Below, piece after piece: positions 34,839-43,707 of a DNA stretch of 64,000 bases. The stretch spans positions 1 to 64,000 of the forward strand of contig MHBI01000001.1 in NCBI GenBank assembly GCA_001804815.1. Reading direction: 5' to 3'. The stretch is from Lentisphaerae bacterium GWF2_50_93 (GTDB lineage Bacteria; Verrucomicrobiota; Lentisphaeria; Victivallales; GWF2-50-93). A program made the translations under genes and the position numbers. A model generated the notes under the pieces. It made no database searches. It worked only from the letters and a program-made list of their open reading frames with translations, and was not told the origin of the DNA. Each line of letters begins with the position of its first letter. Positions within the stretch are counted from its first letter, which is position 1.

Positions 34839-35092
34839 TTCAACCACAGAACACACAGACTACTCAGAATGGAATCATTTAATGTAACACGTCAGTTTCT
34901 ATTGCATGCGATGAATTCAGGTAGGGCGCTCTCGCCGAGAGCGCCGCGGACGCCTTCCCGATGCCTTACAGGATCGGGATAAACTTTAAGGCGTCCCTAC
35001 CTTTAGAAATAAAAACTGACGCATTGCCATTTAATTGATAGTTCTTTTTTTAACAATCAACATTTTTCTGTGTTTTCTGTATATTCAGTGGT
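34839..35092. repeat. Nested palindromic element bounded by ACCACAGA / TCAGTGGT arms
   Basis: Outer arms are TTCTGTG-type words: AACCACAGAACACACAGA at the left and TCTGTGTTTTCTGTATATTC with AGTGGT at the right. Inside, GTCAGTTT and AAACTGAC pair. Inside that, AGGTAGGG (34919-34926) / CCCTACCT (34995-35002) close GGCGCTCTC gcc GAGAGCGCC (34925-34945) and GGACGCCTT (34948-34956) / AAGGCGTCC (34988-34996), with CCCGAT / ATCGGG at the tip. No gene is seen in 34804-35117. Confidence 0.75.
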
Positions 35093-35117
35093 CTATAATG
35101 TATTTATCTTTTTGATC

Positions 35118-38100
35118 CTACTCGAATTTCAGTTCACCCCACAGGGACGGAGTCAGTATTGCCTCGTCAGGAACGTCGTTGGTGTTGTTCGTGGTCTTGT
35201 TGCTCCAGTAGTTCCTCGACGTGCATTCCTGTCCGGCGCTGTCAGAGCCCAGGACGCCGAAATCACCGCTCAGGATCTTTCCCTTGAGAGTATCAACTCC
35301 AAGCAGGTTCAAAGGTATCGCAGCTGTCATGGCATATCCGCCCTGGACGGCTTTCATGGTGATCGGGAAGTCGACGACGCGGACACGGTCCATCTTGATA
35401 CTCCGCCATGGAGAACTGAATGAACCATTCTGTTCCTTAGGTGCTCCTGGTGCGACCGGCTCGTAGAGGACGGCAAGCGGCTTATTGTCCTTGAAGGTCA
35501 TCAGCAGCCTCATGTCGCCCTTTGCGCAATCCTGGCTTTTTGCGGCCGGATCAGCACGGAGCATCAGGTCGATGCAGTCGCCTGTGATGAACATGAGCTG
35601 CTCGTTCTGTCCGGAATTCTTCAGCGGTGAAGCATCGTTAACCTGGTATGCAAGATAGAGGTTCTTGTCGTCGTAGGAGGCCTTGATCGTCGCGATCTTG
35701 TTGTTGCCGGACTGGATTTCTATGCTGTTCTTCGAGATATCCCAGGCTTCGAGATTGCCGTCCGTAGGCAGTACAGTTTTCGTCTCCTTGATGGAATAGG
35801 ATTTCCTGCTGGCGACTTTTGCCGCACGCTTGACCTTCAGCTCCTGCGCGGCCACTATGTCGGTTGGTTTGACGGTCACAGTCTGGCCGAAACGTTTCAA
35901 CGAATCAAGACCGGTGATCTCTGAGACTATCGCTGCGGTTCCACCTCCCAGCGAGTAGAATTTACCATCGTCGGACTTGCAGAAGAATCCACCGAAACTC
36001 TCGCCGCCAGCAGTCATCGCATCGGTCGGCATTCCGGGAACGGCCTGCAGCGGTACATCAAACCATCCACGGCAGTCATTGTATAGGCTCTGCACCCAGA
36101 GACCGTCTTCAGTGAAGATGAAATTCTGTCCGAGATTTCCATTGAGATAGAACACCTCGCCGATTTCATCGTTTATCTTGGCGCGGCCATAGAAGCTGGA
36201 AGGCCCGATAAGAAGTCCGGGTGTCGATGCAGGCGCGTTATGCGAGCCATGCACTGAAACATAATGGCTGGGATAGGTCCATAGGATTTTTCCGTCGGTA
36301 CCCATCGCCTGGAGAGGATTCTGGTTGAGATAGATACGGTTGTCGCGTCCGATGGCCAGCATTCCTTCGCCGCCCATCTCTCCCTGCGGAGTTATCCTGA
36401 CCATCGAATCAAAACTGTAGTTCGGCGTGCCGCCTGCTGTGAATCCCTGCGGCTTGAAAGACAGGAACTCCTTTGATGGGTTGCCCATCGGAATCACGAC
36501 GTTGAGGTCGTCGCCCATCGCCTGGCCCCAGTAGTAGCGCCCGAGGTTGAAGTCCCTCGTCTGGATCTCTTCACGCTGTGCAATGCCGTCGTCGTTCTTG
36601 TCCACCCACAGGAATGCCTTGCCGAACAGCCCTTCCCAGAGCGGTTTGTTGAACTTCTGGTTCCAGTCCTTGTGGTAGGCCTCGTCCATTGTCTTTCCAA
36701 GCCCGACATTCCCCCATTCCGCCGCATGGCGCCAGCTGCCGTCCTTCTGGCGCAGGTATATTTTTACCATTGAAGCATCGCGCGCGGTGCTTCTGATCTG
36801 GATGTATTCGCGGCCGTCCACCTTCGAATACTGCGTTACCCAGTCGCTTCCCGTGCCGAGAGCATCTGTGAGCGTGTAGAGCGGACGGAATTTCTGTTTT
36901 GCAAAATCAAGCTTGTACTCGACCAGCTCGCTGAATCCGCGTGTGTGGTCAAAGGGATTTATGCTGCCGCCTGCCGCATACGCAGTCGTGCCGATCAAGT
37001 CGAAGGCGAGGGTGGCATCGGCGTTCCAGATGCTTGTGCGCTTCGGCTGCTTGTCTTCCTCGGCGACCCACAGGCGGCCTTTGCTGTCAACGGCGATCTG
37101 GGTAGGATTGAGCATGCCTGTCTCATCGAAGAAACCGAATGCCGGACGTCCCCCAGCCTTGCCGATGGCGCCTGTCTTCCTGCCCTTTGCATCGAAGATT
37201 TCGACGTTCATCTTCCTGCCGCGCTGGCTGATGAAGATCCTGCCGTCCTTGTCGAATGCGATCCCGCGCGGATCATCAAGTCCGTCCATCACCTTCACGG
37301 CTTTGCCTGAGTCCTTATCAATACTATATAAGGAAGGACCTGCGACAAGAAAAAGCGTACCGTTCGGTGCGTATCCGCAGGCCGCCATATTTTCCGGCAT
37401 GTCCTTAAGCTCTTTTTCTACATTTCCTTTGTCGGCATTCAAGATCAGGATCTTCTTGTCGGCGGCCATGATGACTGCGAGCTTTCCGTCCTTCAGCGCG
37501 ATGGTGCGGCACTGGGCGCCACCGTCCGTGTCGCACAGCTGCAGGTCAAGGACATCCTTGCCGTCCTTGTCCTTGAGGTTCCAGGCCGCGTATGCGCCGG
37601 TCTTGAGATCGCAGCGCCAGATGAAGAAACGGCCCTTGCCCTCGCTCGAGGCGATCCACAATATTTTGCCGTCTGTTGCGAGTGATACGCGGTCGCTTAC
37701 GCCGAACATCCGGTTGGCGAGACCCCACTGCCTCTGTCCGTTCATGTCGATGCCGATGAGATGCTGGCCCGCTTCGCCCATCGGACAGGCGAGGGCGAGA
37801 TAATCGGTTCCTGCGGCAACCGCCTGTGGTGCCGTGTGATCTCCGTAGTAGGCGCCTCGGCCGTCGGACGTCTGCCAGCCGGGATTTCCGGGACTTGCAA
37901 AACTTCCGACATATTTGAGATGGAGTCCGTCATGGTAGATCGCCTTAACAGTGTAGTTTCCAGGAGGCACGATGTTTCCGTTGTCGTCGAGGCAGTCCCA
38001 CAGATCGGTGTTCGCGCCCTTCTTGCGTTCGGCTGACGGGAGCAGGTTGCGGATCCTTTTGCCCGTCGAGTCGTCGACGGCGAGGGTCACGCGGCTGTCT

Positions 38101-38957
38101 TTCGGAAGTTCGTAGGAGATTGCGACAGGGCCTTCCATCTTTTCCGAGCCCGGCGGGTTGTCCCATGGCTGCGGAGGAAGAGTGAGCTTGCCTTTGCTTT
38201 CCAAGGTGACCACGCCCCAGCTGTCTTTCGCCGTCCAGAAGAATTCGCGGCTCGTCGTGCCGTCGGCAAGATTGTCGGCATAACGGTGCACCGGCCAGTC
38301 GGCCTCTCCCCAGAGCAGTTCGATGCCGCAGCGGAAAATGTCGCCTGCGACATATTTCTTGTCAATCGTCATGAGCTTCCATGGGAGCTTGATTTCCTGT
38401 ACATAACCTTTGCCGTCATCATCCTTCAGGAACGCCATCTCTGCTCCGTCGTCAAGCTTCCAGCCGTCCTTGCGGAAAAGATTCTTGCTTCCTCCGCCGA
38501 ATGGCTCGTTGAGGTCTTTCCCATAGTCAAGATTGATGAACGGTTCGTTCTTGCCTGCGAAATACCAGGCGGTCGCATGTGTTATCCTGTCGGTCTTGAT
38601 CCTGAGCTGGACACAGTCTCCGGCCCATCCTTTTCCTGCCTGGAACTGCGGATCATGAGAGTTGCCCATCGGAATAGGATCCTTCCAGTGGATTGAAACG
38701 TAGAGATTGTCGGCATCATACATCATGGCGATGCGGCCGGAGTAGATGTCCTTCAGGGAAAGCACGTCATAGCACATTAATATCTGCCCGGAAAGATCCC
38801 AGTCGTCGAGCTTGCCGTCGATGACGGTTTTGCCAGGCGCAGGTACGGCATGGATGCCGTGGTTGTCGGTCTGGAGGGCGCCTGCGTTCTGGGTGGTGAA
38901 TATTGCGGACATCGCAACGAGGAGCAGCAGTTTCAATATCGCCAAGTTCCGTTTCAT
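35118..38957 (-). CDS. Large secreted beta-propeller protein with two CBM9-like domains
   Basis: 1,279 residues, paralogue of the 22646 gene. Signal peptide 1-27 (ILKLLLLVAMSAIFTTQNAGA). CBM9-like domain at about 35-240 (AVPAPGKTVIDGKLDDWDLS, NLYVSIHWKDPIPMG). FlgD-like module about 275-350 (DLWDCLDDNGNIVPPGNYTV). NHL propeller about 370-1050 (GIAFDKDGRIFISQRGRKMN, IAVDSKGRLWVAEEDKQPK). C-terminal CBM9-like domain about 1075-1279 (KNLYLAYQVNDASPLK). AAAGGA precedes ATG 38957. An operator of the TGTTATCGT type lies 32 bases upstream, so this gene is co-regulated with pseudopilins. Confidence 0.75.
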   Translation of the reverse strand: MKRNLAILKLLLLVAMSAIFTTQNAGALQTDNHGIHAVPAPGKTVIDGKLDDWDLSGQILMCYDVLSLKDIYSGRIAMMYDADNLYVSIHWKDPIPMGNSHDPQFQAGKGWAGDCVQLRIKTDRITHATAWYFAGKNEPFINLDYGKDLNEPFGGGSKNLFRKDGWKLDDGAEMAFLKDDDGKGYVQEIKLPWKLMTIDKKYVAGDIFRCGIELLWGEADWPVHRYADNLADGTTSREFFWTAKDSWGVVTLESKGKLTLPPQPWDNPPGSEKMEGPVAISYELPKDSRVTLAVDDSTGKRIRNLLPSAERKKGANTDLWDCLDDNGNIVPPGNYTVKAIYHDGLHLKYVGSFASPGNPGWQTSDGRGAYYGDHTAPQAVAAGTDYLALACPMGEAGQHLIGIDMNGQRQWGLANRMFGVSDRVSLATDGKILWIASSEGKGRFFIWRCDLKTGAYAAWNLKDKDGKDVLDLQLCDTDGGAQCRTIALKDGKLAVIMAADKKILILNADKGNVEKELKDMPENMAACGYAPNGTLFLVAGPSLYSIDKDSGKAVKVMDGLDDPRGIAFDKDGRIFISQRGRKMNVEIFDAKGRKTGAIGKAGGRPAFGFFDETGMLNPTQIAVDSKGRLWVAEEDKQPKRTSIWNADATLAFDLIGTTAYAAGGSINPFDHTRGFSELVEYKLDFAKQKFRPLYTLTDALGTGSDWVTQYSKVDGREYIQIRSTARDASMVKIYLRQKDGSWRHAAEWGNVGLGKTMDEAYHKDWNQKFNKPLWEGLFGKAFLWVDKNDDGIAQREEIQTRDFNLGRYYWGQAMGDDLNVVIPMGNPSKEFLSFKPQGFTAGGTPNYSFDSMVRITPQGEMGGEGMLAIGRDNRIYLNQNPLQAMGTDGKILWTYPSHYVSVHGSHNAPASTPGLLIGPSSFYGRAKINDEIGEVFYLNGNLGQNFIFTEDGLWVQSLYNDCRGWFDVPLQAVPGMPTDAMTAGGESFGGFFCKSDDGKFYSLGGGTAAIVSEITGLDSLKRFGQTVTVKPTDIVAAQELKVKRAAKVASRKSYSIKETKTVLPTDGNLEAWDISKNSIEIQSGNNKIATIKASYDDKNLYLAYQVNDASPLKNSGQNEQLMFITGDCIDLMLRADPAAKSQDCAKGDMRLLMTFKDNKPLAVLYEPVAPGAPKEQNGSFSSPWRSIKMDRVRVVDFPITMKAVQGGYAMTAAIPLNLLGVDTLKGKILSGDFGVLGSDSAGQECTSRNYWSNKTTNNTNDVPDEAILTPSLWGELKFE

Positions 38958-38988
38958 CCGGTGATCCTTTCGAATATTGCAGCATTAA

Positions 38989-39020
38989 TGTTATCGTAAT
39001 GATTTATAATAAAGATAACA
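38989..39020. promoter_or_regulatory. Operator TGTTATCGT-N14-AAGATAACA upstream of a propeller gene
   Basis: Half-sites at 38989-38997 and 39012-39020 with one mismatch and the same 14-base spacer as the sites at 6617 and 40025. Confidence 0.75.
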
Positions 39021-39084
39021 TTATGTTCGGGCATTTTATTTTCAAGACCGCAAGCAAATATTATGCCTATTTTTGCGCGGCCTT

Positions 39085-39120
39085 CGTCTTGGCCGGAACC
39101 GACGATACTTCAGTATCGCC
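39085..39120. terminator. Hairpins after the pseudopilin gene
   Basis: GGCC ttcgtctt GGCC and CGATACT tc AGTATCG (39103-39118) lie downstream of the minus-strand pseudopilin stop. They may end its transcript or belong to the repeat class. Confidence 0.4.
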
Positions 39121-39191
39121 TTGTTCCATCCAAGCCAAATCCGCATCAAAAATTGACATAATTTTATTCGGCGTATTTGCGATACATGACA

Positions 39192-40007
39192 CTAGAACCA
39201 CGGTTCCAGTCCACGCGCGACTCCGCCGGTGAGCATGTAATATCCGTAGGAGAGTGACAGGTTTCCGCTGCTGTCGCAGTGCGGCCAGATGGAGTTTGAA
39301 GGCACGACGTAGTCCCCCCCGAGATTGCTTCCGTTGGCGACGTATTGCTGCTGTGCCTTGTCATGTATGCCATTCCCTGGCCTGTATGAGTACCAGGAGG
39401 CTGAACCGTCCGAGGAACCTACGTTGCCACCCTTCGGTGGAGCCTTGTTGACGTCATGGTTGGTCTCTGCGAACCCTCCTGTCTGTACGCCGGCATATTC
39501 CACCCTGTTGCACCTGTCCGCCCAGAGCGCAGGCACCTTCTCCGACACCATTGCCGCCGCTGCGGTATTGAGTCTCCCGATCTTGAATTTGCGGTCATAG
39601 GACGAGCCTCCGCACATCATGTAGGGGATGCGCCCGTTGTCCTTCCTTCGGTTGGAAGGACAGACGAAAACTTCCGCGAGCGCGAAGCGGACGCTGAGCA
39701 GGGGAGATGACTGCGCATTGAGATTGCCCTTCATGTAGTCGGAATAGAAGGAGTAGAAGGCTCCGCTGACTTCATTGTTGACCTGCCCCCTGGACATCTG
39801 TCCGTATTTTCCCATCGGCATGAGCACGTCATCGTAATCAATAACATATGTCAGCGAGCCAATGGTAAGCTGCTTCACGTTCGAACAGCAGGCTATCCTG
39901 TTCGCCTGCTCCTTCGCATTCCTGAGCGCAGGCAGCAGCAGCGCCGCGAGTATTGCGATGATCGCAATTACGACCAGCAATTCGATCAATGTAAATCTAC
40001 GTTTCAT
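39192..40007 (-). CDS. Pseudopilin with very short leader
   Basis: 271 residues beginning [46 protein letters not shown]. Arg precedes the cleaved Phe. A late [21 protein letters not shown] stands where the DGH motif is found in relatives. The operator at 40025-40056 lies 18 bases before the start, implying tight control. It is the first gene upstream of the propeller cluster, in the same direction but with its own operator. Confidence 0.85.
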   Translation of the reverse strand: MKRRFTLIELLVVIAIIAILAALLLPALRNAKEQANRIACCSNVKQLTIGSLTYVIDYDDVLMPMGKYGQMSRGQVNNEVSGAFYSFYSDYMKGNLNAQSSPLLSVRFALAEVFVCPSNRRKDNGRIPYMMCGGSSYDRKFKIGRLNTAAAAMVSEKVPALWADRCNRVEYAGVQTGGFAETNHDVNKAPPKGGNVGSSDGSASWYSYRPGNGIHDKAQQQYVANGSNLGGDYVVPSNSIWPHCDSSGNLSLSYGYYMLTGGVARGLEPWF

Positions 40008-40024
40008 TCTTCTTTCTTCTGTAA

Positions 40025-40056
40025 TGTTATCGTAAAGTATTAATGAAACGATAACA
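40025..40056. promoter_or_regulatory. Operator TGTTATCGT-N14-ACGATAACA upstream of a pseudopilin
   Basis: Perfect half-sites at 40025-40033 and 40048-40056, extended to TAATGTTATCGT / ACGATAACATTA. This is the best of the three sites. Confidence 0.8.
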
Positions 40057-40154
40057 TTATATCAGGTTTCAACTGATTTGTCAAGTTTTAAAACGTGTTT
40101 CCTGTGCAGTTTGCGGGAGTTTGTCCTACGCAGTTATAGCCTGCCGGGCCAGCA

Positions 40155-40844
40155 TTAACACAGATCAAGCAGCATCTGTCCAATTCGAAATTTCCTTATC
40201 GTATACTTGCCCTCTGAATTCCGGTTGTTCTTCAAGTATTTCTCCCAGGCGGGGGCGGCATATTGCATTTCGGATTTCGCCAGGCCAGGACCGATCTCGG
40301 TCAATGCGAGGCTCAGATAGTAAAAGGGAAAGCGGCGCCAATGGCCATCGCCCATGCGGTTTTTCTTTAATTCCTTCATGCCTTCTGACAAACGTTCCTC
40401 GCGCCTGGGAAATTCCGTCACCAGTAAATTCCGCCAGTACGCCGTGGAACATTTGCCGCAGCAATAAGTGCCAATCCCATATCCCCTTTTTTCAGAATCA
40501 TCGAGCCGGGATGTGAAACCTTCTATTGCTGCGGCCTGTGCGTCATTTATTCCCTTGTCTTTTAAATTCAACATGGACAAGATGCGGCAGGTTTCCTCCC
40601 CAAGGATATGCGAGACTGCAGCGCCGCTGGTTATTTTTTCACCTGTGAATACCCGGATGCCATTTTGCATGTCAAGTCTTGTCGGTGCGAACATGTTGGC
40701 GTAGGAACCAGGCAGCCCCTGGCGTGAAGCCAGCCATCTTCCGACCGTCACTCGCTCCGGTTTTGAAACTTCATGCGAATGAAAAATGGCTTCGGATATC
40801 GAATCGATTGTTCCGGCAAGGCTGCTTTGGCTGATGTATTTCAT
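40155..40844 (-). CDS. Conserved-looking hypothetical protein with CCGKC motif
   Basis: 229 residues, not recognised. It is soluble, with no signal peptide or membrane helix. The mid-part has GTYCCGKCSTAYWRNLL, which could bind a metal or form a disulfide. The rest is helical and basic (SEGMKELKKNRMGDGHWRRF). AAGGAG stands before ATG 40844, and codon use is like its neighbours, so it is probably a real gene. It is transcribed towards the pseudopilin, with about 150 bases between them. No function can be assigned. Confidence 0.65.
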   Translation of the reverse strand: MKYISQSSLAGTIDSISEAIFHSHEVSKPERVTVGRWLASRQGLPGSYANMFAPTRLDMQNGIRVFTGEKITSGAAVSHILGEETCRILSMLNLKDKGINDAQAAAIEGFTSRLDDSEKRGYGIGTYCCGKCSTAYWRNLLVTEFPRREERLSEGMKELKKNRMGDGHWRRFPFYYLSLALTEIGPGLAKSEMQYAAPAWEKYLKNNRNSEGKYTIRKFRIGQMLLDLC

Positions 40845-40999
40845 ATGCTTCTCCTTATGTGGAATGCTCTAAAATTTGCTGCGACTGACGCATTTGCTGG
40901 CAAAGCCGGGTACGGAGACATGTTGTCGTAGCAACCAACATTTGCCTTAAAAATAGAACATCCTGAGCATGAAAATCAAGTTTTGATATCAAAAGCAAA

Positions 41000-41080
41000 A
41001 GAACATGCCTTACGGCATTAACTACAAACGAATAAAAGCATTAAGAATTTGTTTGTAGTTAAGCTCGCAAGAGCTGTTCT
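41000..41080. repeat. Perfect four-way cloverleaf element
   Basis: Closing stem AGAACA (41000-41005) / TGTTCT (41075-41080) holds three arms: TGCC ttac GGCA (41006-41017), TTAACTACAAAC (41018-41029) / GTTTGTAGTTAA (41051-41062), and GCTC gcaa GAGC (41063-41074). The arms adjoin without unpaired bases. A second copy is at 52758-52831 and half a copy lies in the integrase gene. A GGATTTGGAATTTGGAACTT heptamer run follows at about 41115-41145. No gene is seen in 40845-41199. Confidence 0.9.
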
Positions 41081-41199
41081 GGTGTTTTTCCCTTGTTTGA
41101 ACACTGGAATTTATTTGGGATTTGGAATTTGGAACTTGGAATTTATCAAACATGCAGTAAATCTTTGAGCGGTCAACAATTTTAATTCAGGATAATATC

Positions 41200-42612
41200 A
41201 TGGAAAAAGTAAGGGTGTCGAAGGACAGATGGAATTTCGAACTGGAAGGATCGGGCAGGTTCATAACTCCGATCGGCGGAAACATGCTGGACGACCAGCA
41301 TCCCGGCCAAGGCATCCTCTTCCAGGACTTTGATGCGAACGACTGCGACCGCAGATTCGGCATCATGTCCGAGCTCGGGCTCAACTGCCTCCGCCAGGCG
41401 ATCGGCGTCAACCAGGTATTCGATCCGAAGACAGGACTTAAGGCGGCAGGCATGAAGAACTGGGATGCGTTCATAGCTCTTGCTGAAAAGCACGGGATAT
41501 ATCTGATGCCTGTCGGCGGCTATCTGGGTGGGAACGACTGGTTCGACATGCCGATACTCGCCGATTCAGGAAAGGCGCTCGACAATGACTGCCTGTTCTG
41601 GGAGGCTTTTGCCGGCCACTTCAAGGACCATCCGGCGATATGGGCCTGGGATCTGCGCAATGAACTTCTGTACGACAACGAATCGCACATGGTCACTCCT
41701 GGTTCCATAAATGCCAACAAGGTCGATCTGATGCTCAAGGACCGCTGGCCGCTATGGCTTGAGAAACGATATGGTTTCGTTGAAACTATGAACCGCGTGC
41801 ATGGTGCGAAGTTCGCAACGTTCAAGGACGTACCAGGCTCTGTGAAGTTCATCGAGAAGCCGTTCGACGTCTGCGCCTGCGATTTCCGCAATTATCTGAA
41901 CGACCGCGGATACGACTGGTGCAAGCGGCAGTGCGACGTGATACGGTCTGCCGCTCCAGGACAGATGATCGTTTCAGGCAACAACACCTGGTCATCTCCC
42001 GATCAGGACCTATGGCTTGCAAATGGATTCCACAATCGAGCACTGCATGACCTCTTCGATTTCATCTCATTCCATCCATATCCCGCCTGCCAGGCTGTTC
42101 CTGACGGACGCGGTGATCCTCTCGACGGCGGAGAGCCATTGAAGTACTGGCTCAGCTCATGCATAGGCAACGCGAGGATGGATCATTATGGCAAGCCTGT
42201 CGTAGTACAGGAATTCGGCTGGTATGGCGGCGGCACATCGCGCTTCCTCTGTGAACTTCCGTTCCGGAGCGAAAAGGAGCATGCGGACTACACGCGGATT
42301 TTGATGGACACGCTGATTCCACACGTAAATGGCTTCATCAACTGGCCGACATTCGACATGCCGAAGGCGAACGACATTTCCAACCACGGTGGAATCTTCA
42401 CCCGTGACGGAAAACGCAAGGAGCTGGCGAAGGTCTACGAGGAACTTGTTGCAAAGCTCCAGGGAAAGAGCCAGAGCCGGAAACGTTCGACGACGACGTT
42501 GACATTCTCCCTTCTGGGCCTCTACACATGCCGGTCATACCAGGACAGGATGTGGGACGAGGTGCACGAAGTGATCCAGGACGGACAGACCCCCGACTTT
42601 AGATTTATCTAG
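41200..42612 (+). CDS. GH5-like (cellulase/mannanase clan) glycoside hydrolase
   Basis: 470 residues. TIM-barrel landmarks of clan A: GLNCLRQAIGVNQ, AWDLRNELL with the acid/base Glu155 after Asn154, DFISFHPYP, and PVVVQEFGWYG with nucleophile Glu338. The specificity (mannan, beta-glucan or other) cannot be told. It has no signal peptide, so it may act on imported oligosaccharides. The C-terminus after about residue 430 (QSRKRSTTTLTFSLLGLYTC) is basic and unusual and may be a later addition. It is convergent with the amino-sugar operon. Confidence 0.75.
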   Translation: MEKVRVSKDRWNFELEGSGRFITPIGGNMLDDQHPGQGILFQDFDANDCDRRFGIMSELGLNCLRQAIGVNQVFDPKTGLKAAGMKNWDAFIALAEKHGIYLMPVGGYLGGNDWFDMPILADSGKALDNDCLFWEAFAGHFKDHPAIWAWDLRNELLYDNESHMVTPGSINANKVDLMLKDRWPLWLEKRYGFVETMNRVHGAKFATFKDVPGSVKFIEKPFDVCACDFRNYLNDRGYDWCKRQCDVIRSAAPGQMIVSGNNTWSSPDQDLWLANGFHNRALHDLFDFISFHPYPACQAVPDGRGDPLDGGEPLKYWLSSCIGNARMDHYGKPVVVQEFGWYGGGTSRFLCELPFRSEKEHADYTRILMDTLIPHVNGFINWPTFDMPKANDISNHGGIFTRDGKRKELAKVYEELVAKLQGKSQSRKRSTTTLTFSLLGLYTCRSYQDRMWDEVHEVIQDGQTPDFRFI

Positions 42613-42670
42613 AATGAAACCTGTAATTCGCCGTAGGCGTGGAGGGACATGCTTGCCGTGTCCGTTCTTA

Positions 42671-42738
42671 AAGTAGGTACGCCCTTTAGGGTGTACCAAT
42701 CTTGAATTCATGGGACAGCCTAAAGGCCGTCCCTACTT
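42671..42738. repeat. Two-hairpin element closed by AAGTAGG/CCTACTT
   Basis: AAGTAGG (42671-42677) pairs with CCTACTT (42732-42738). First arm GGTACG CCC ttta GGG TGTACC; second arm GGGACA GCC taaa GGC CGTCCC (42712-42733). It lies between convergent genes and may also stop transcription. Confidence 0.88.
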
Positions 42739-42746
42739 GGAATTTA

Positions 42747-43661
42747 TTATTTATTTCCCATGAAATAATCCACGGTCTTCTTCATGCCCTCGCTGAAGTC
42801 CGAGGTCGGCTTGAAGCCGGTCGAAAGGAGTTTTCCTATCGATGCCAGGGAATGTTTTATTTCGCCGGGACGCTCGGGCTTGTATTCGATCCTGGACATA
42901 GAGTTTGTCATCTTTATTACCATCTTCACAAGATCGTTTATGGTTATCTTCTTCCCATATGCGACATTGAATAGTCCCGTGTGATCGTTCTGGGACATGA
43001 AGACGTTTGCGGCGACCACGTCCTTCACATAAATGAAATCCCTGGTCTGCTCACCGTCGCCGTAGATCGATATAGTCGAGTTGGCGACCGCCCTGGACAC
43101 GAAGATTGGAATCGCCGCGGCATATGCGCTTTTAGGATCCTGGCGCGGACCGAAGACGTTGAAATATCTCAGACAGGCTGTTTTCAATTTACCTTCACGC
43201 GCGAACATGTCGCAGTAGTATTCCCCGTCAAGCTTGGTGATCGCATAAGGACTGAGCGGATCAGGCTTCATCGTCTCGACTTTTGGAGATTCAGGATTTT
43301 CGCCGTAGCATGCGGCGGAAGTGCTGAAGCACAGCTTCTTGACGCCTGCGGCCGCAGCCTCTTCAAGGACGATGAGCGTCCCCTCGGTGTTCACCTGCAC
43401 GTACTCGACAGGTTTTTCCATGGACTCGACTACGCTTATTCCTGCGGCCATGTGAAAAATATAATCCACTCCCTTTACCGCTTCCTTCACAGCTTTCCTG
43501 TCAAGAATGCTGCCCTCAATAAGCTTGTGATCGAAATTCTTGAGATTCTGTTTCTTGCCGGAACGGAAATTGTCGAGTATCACAATCTCGGCCTTGCCCT
43601 GGAAATGTTCCACGATATGGCTGCCGATGAACCCCGCCCCGCCTGTGACTAATATCTTCAT
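42747..43661 (-). CDS. NAD-dependent nucleotide-sugar epimerase (GalE/WbpP-like)
   Basis: 304 residues. Extended SDR: GGAGFIGSHIVEHF nucleotide site, HMAAGISVVESMEKP, catalytic Ser in FSTSAACYGE and the YAITK Tyr/Lys pair, then RYFNVFGPRQDP. It would interconvert UDP-hexoses or UDP-N-acetylhexosamines at C4. It is the last gene of the LacI operon, where a 1-kinase and a nucleotidyltransferase precede it, which fits UDP-GalNAc to UDP-GlcNAc conversion. GAAAGG precedes ATG 43661. Confidence 0.85.
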   Translation of the reverse strand: MKILVTGGAGFIGSHIVEHFQGKAEIVILDNFRSGKKQNLKNFDHKLIEGSILDRKAVKEAVKGVDYIFHMAAGISVVESMEKPVEYVQVNTEGTLIVLEEAAAAGVKKLCFSTSAACYGENPESPKVETMKPDPLSPYAITKLDGEYYCDMFAREGKLKTACLRYFNVFGPRQDPKSAYAAAIPIFVSRAVANSTISIYGDGEQTRDFIYVKDVVAANVFMSQNDHTGLFNVAYGKKITINDLVKMVIKMTNSMSRIEYKPERPGEIKHSLASIGKLLSTGFKPTSDFSEGMKKTVDYFMGNK

Positions 43662-43707
43662 GATAATATGCCTTTCAATAATTCAGTGTCATCTGTGTTT
43701 TCTGTGG

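Noticed and set aside
41000..41080. tRNA-like cloverleaf
   Set aside because: No TTC-type arm, no anticodon loop of seven, no CCA or conserved tRNA bases; classed as a palindromic element.
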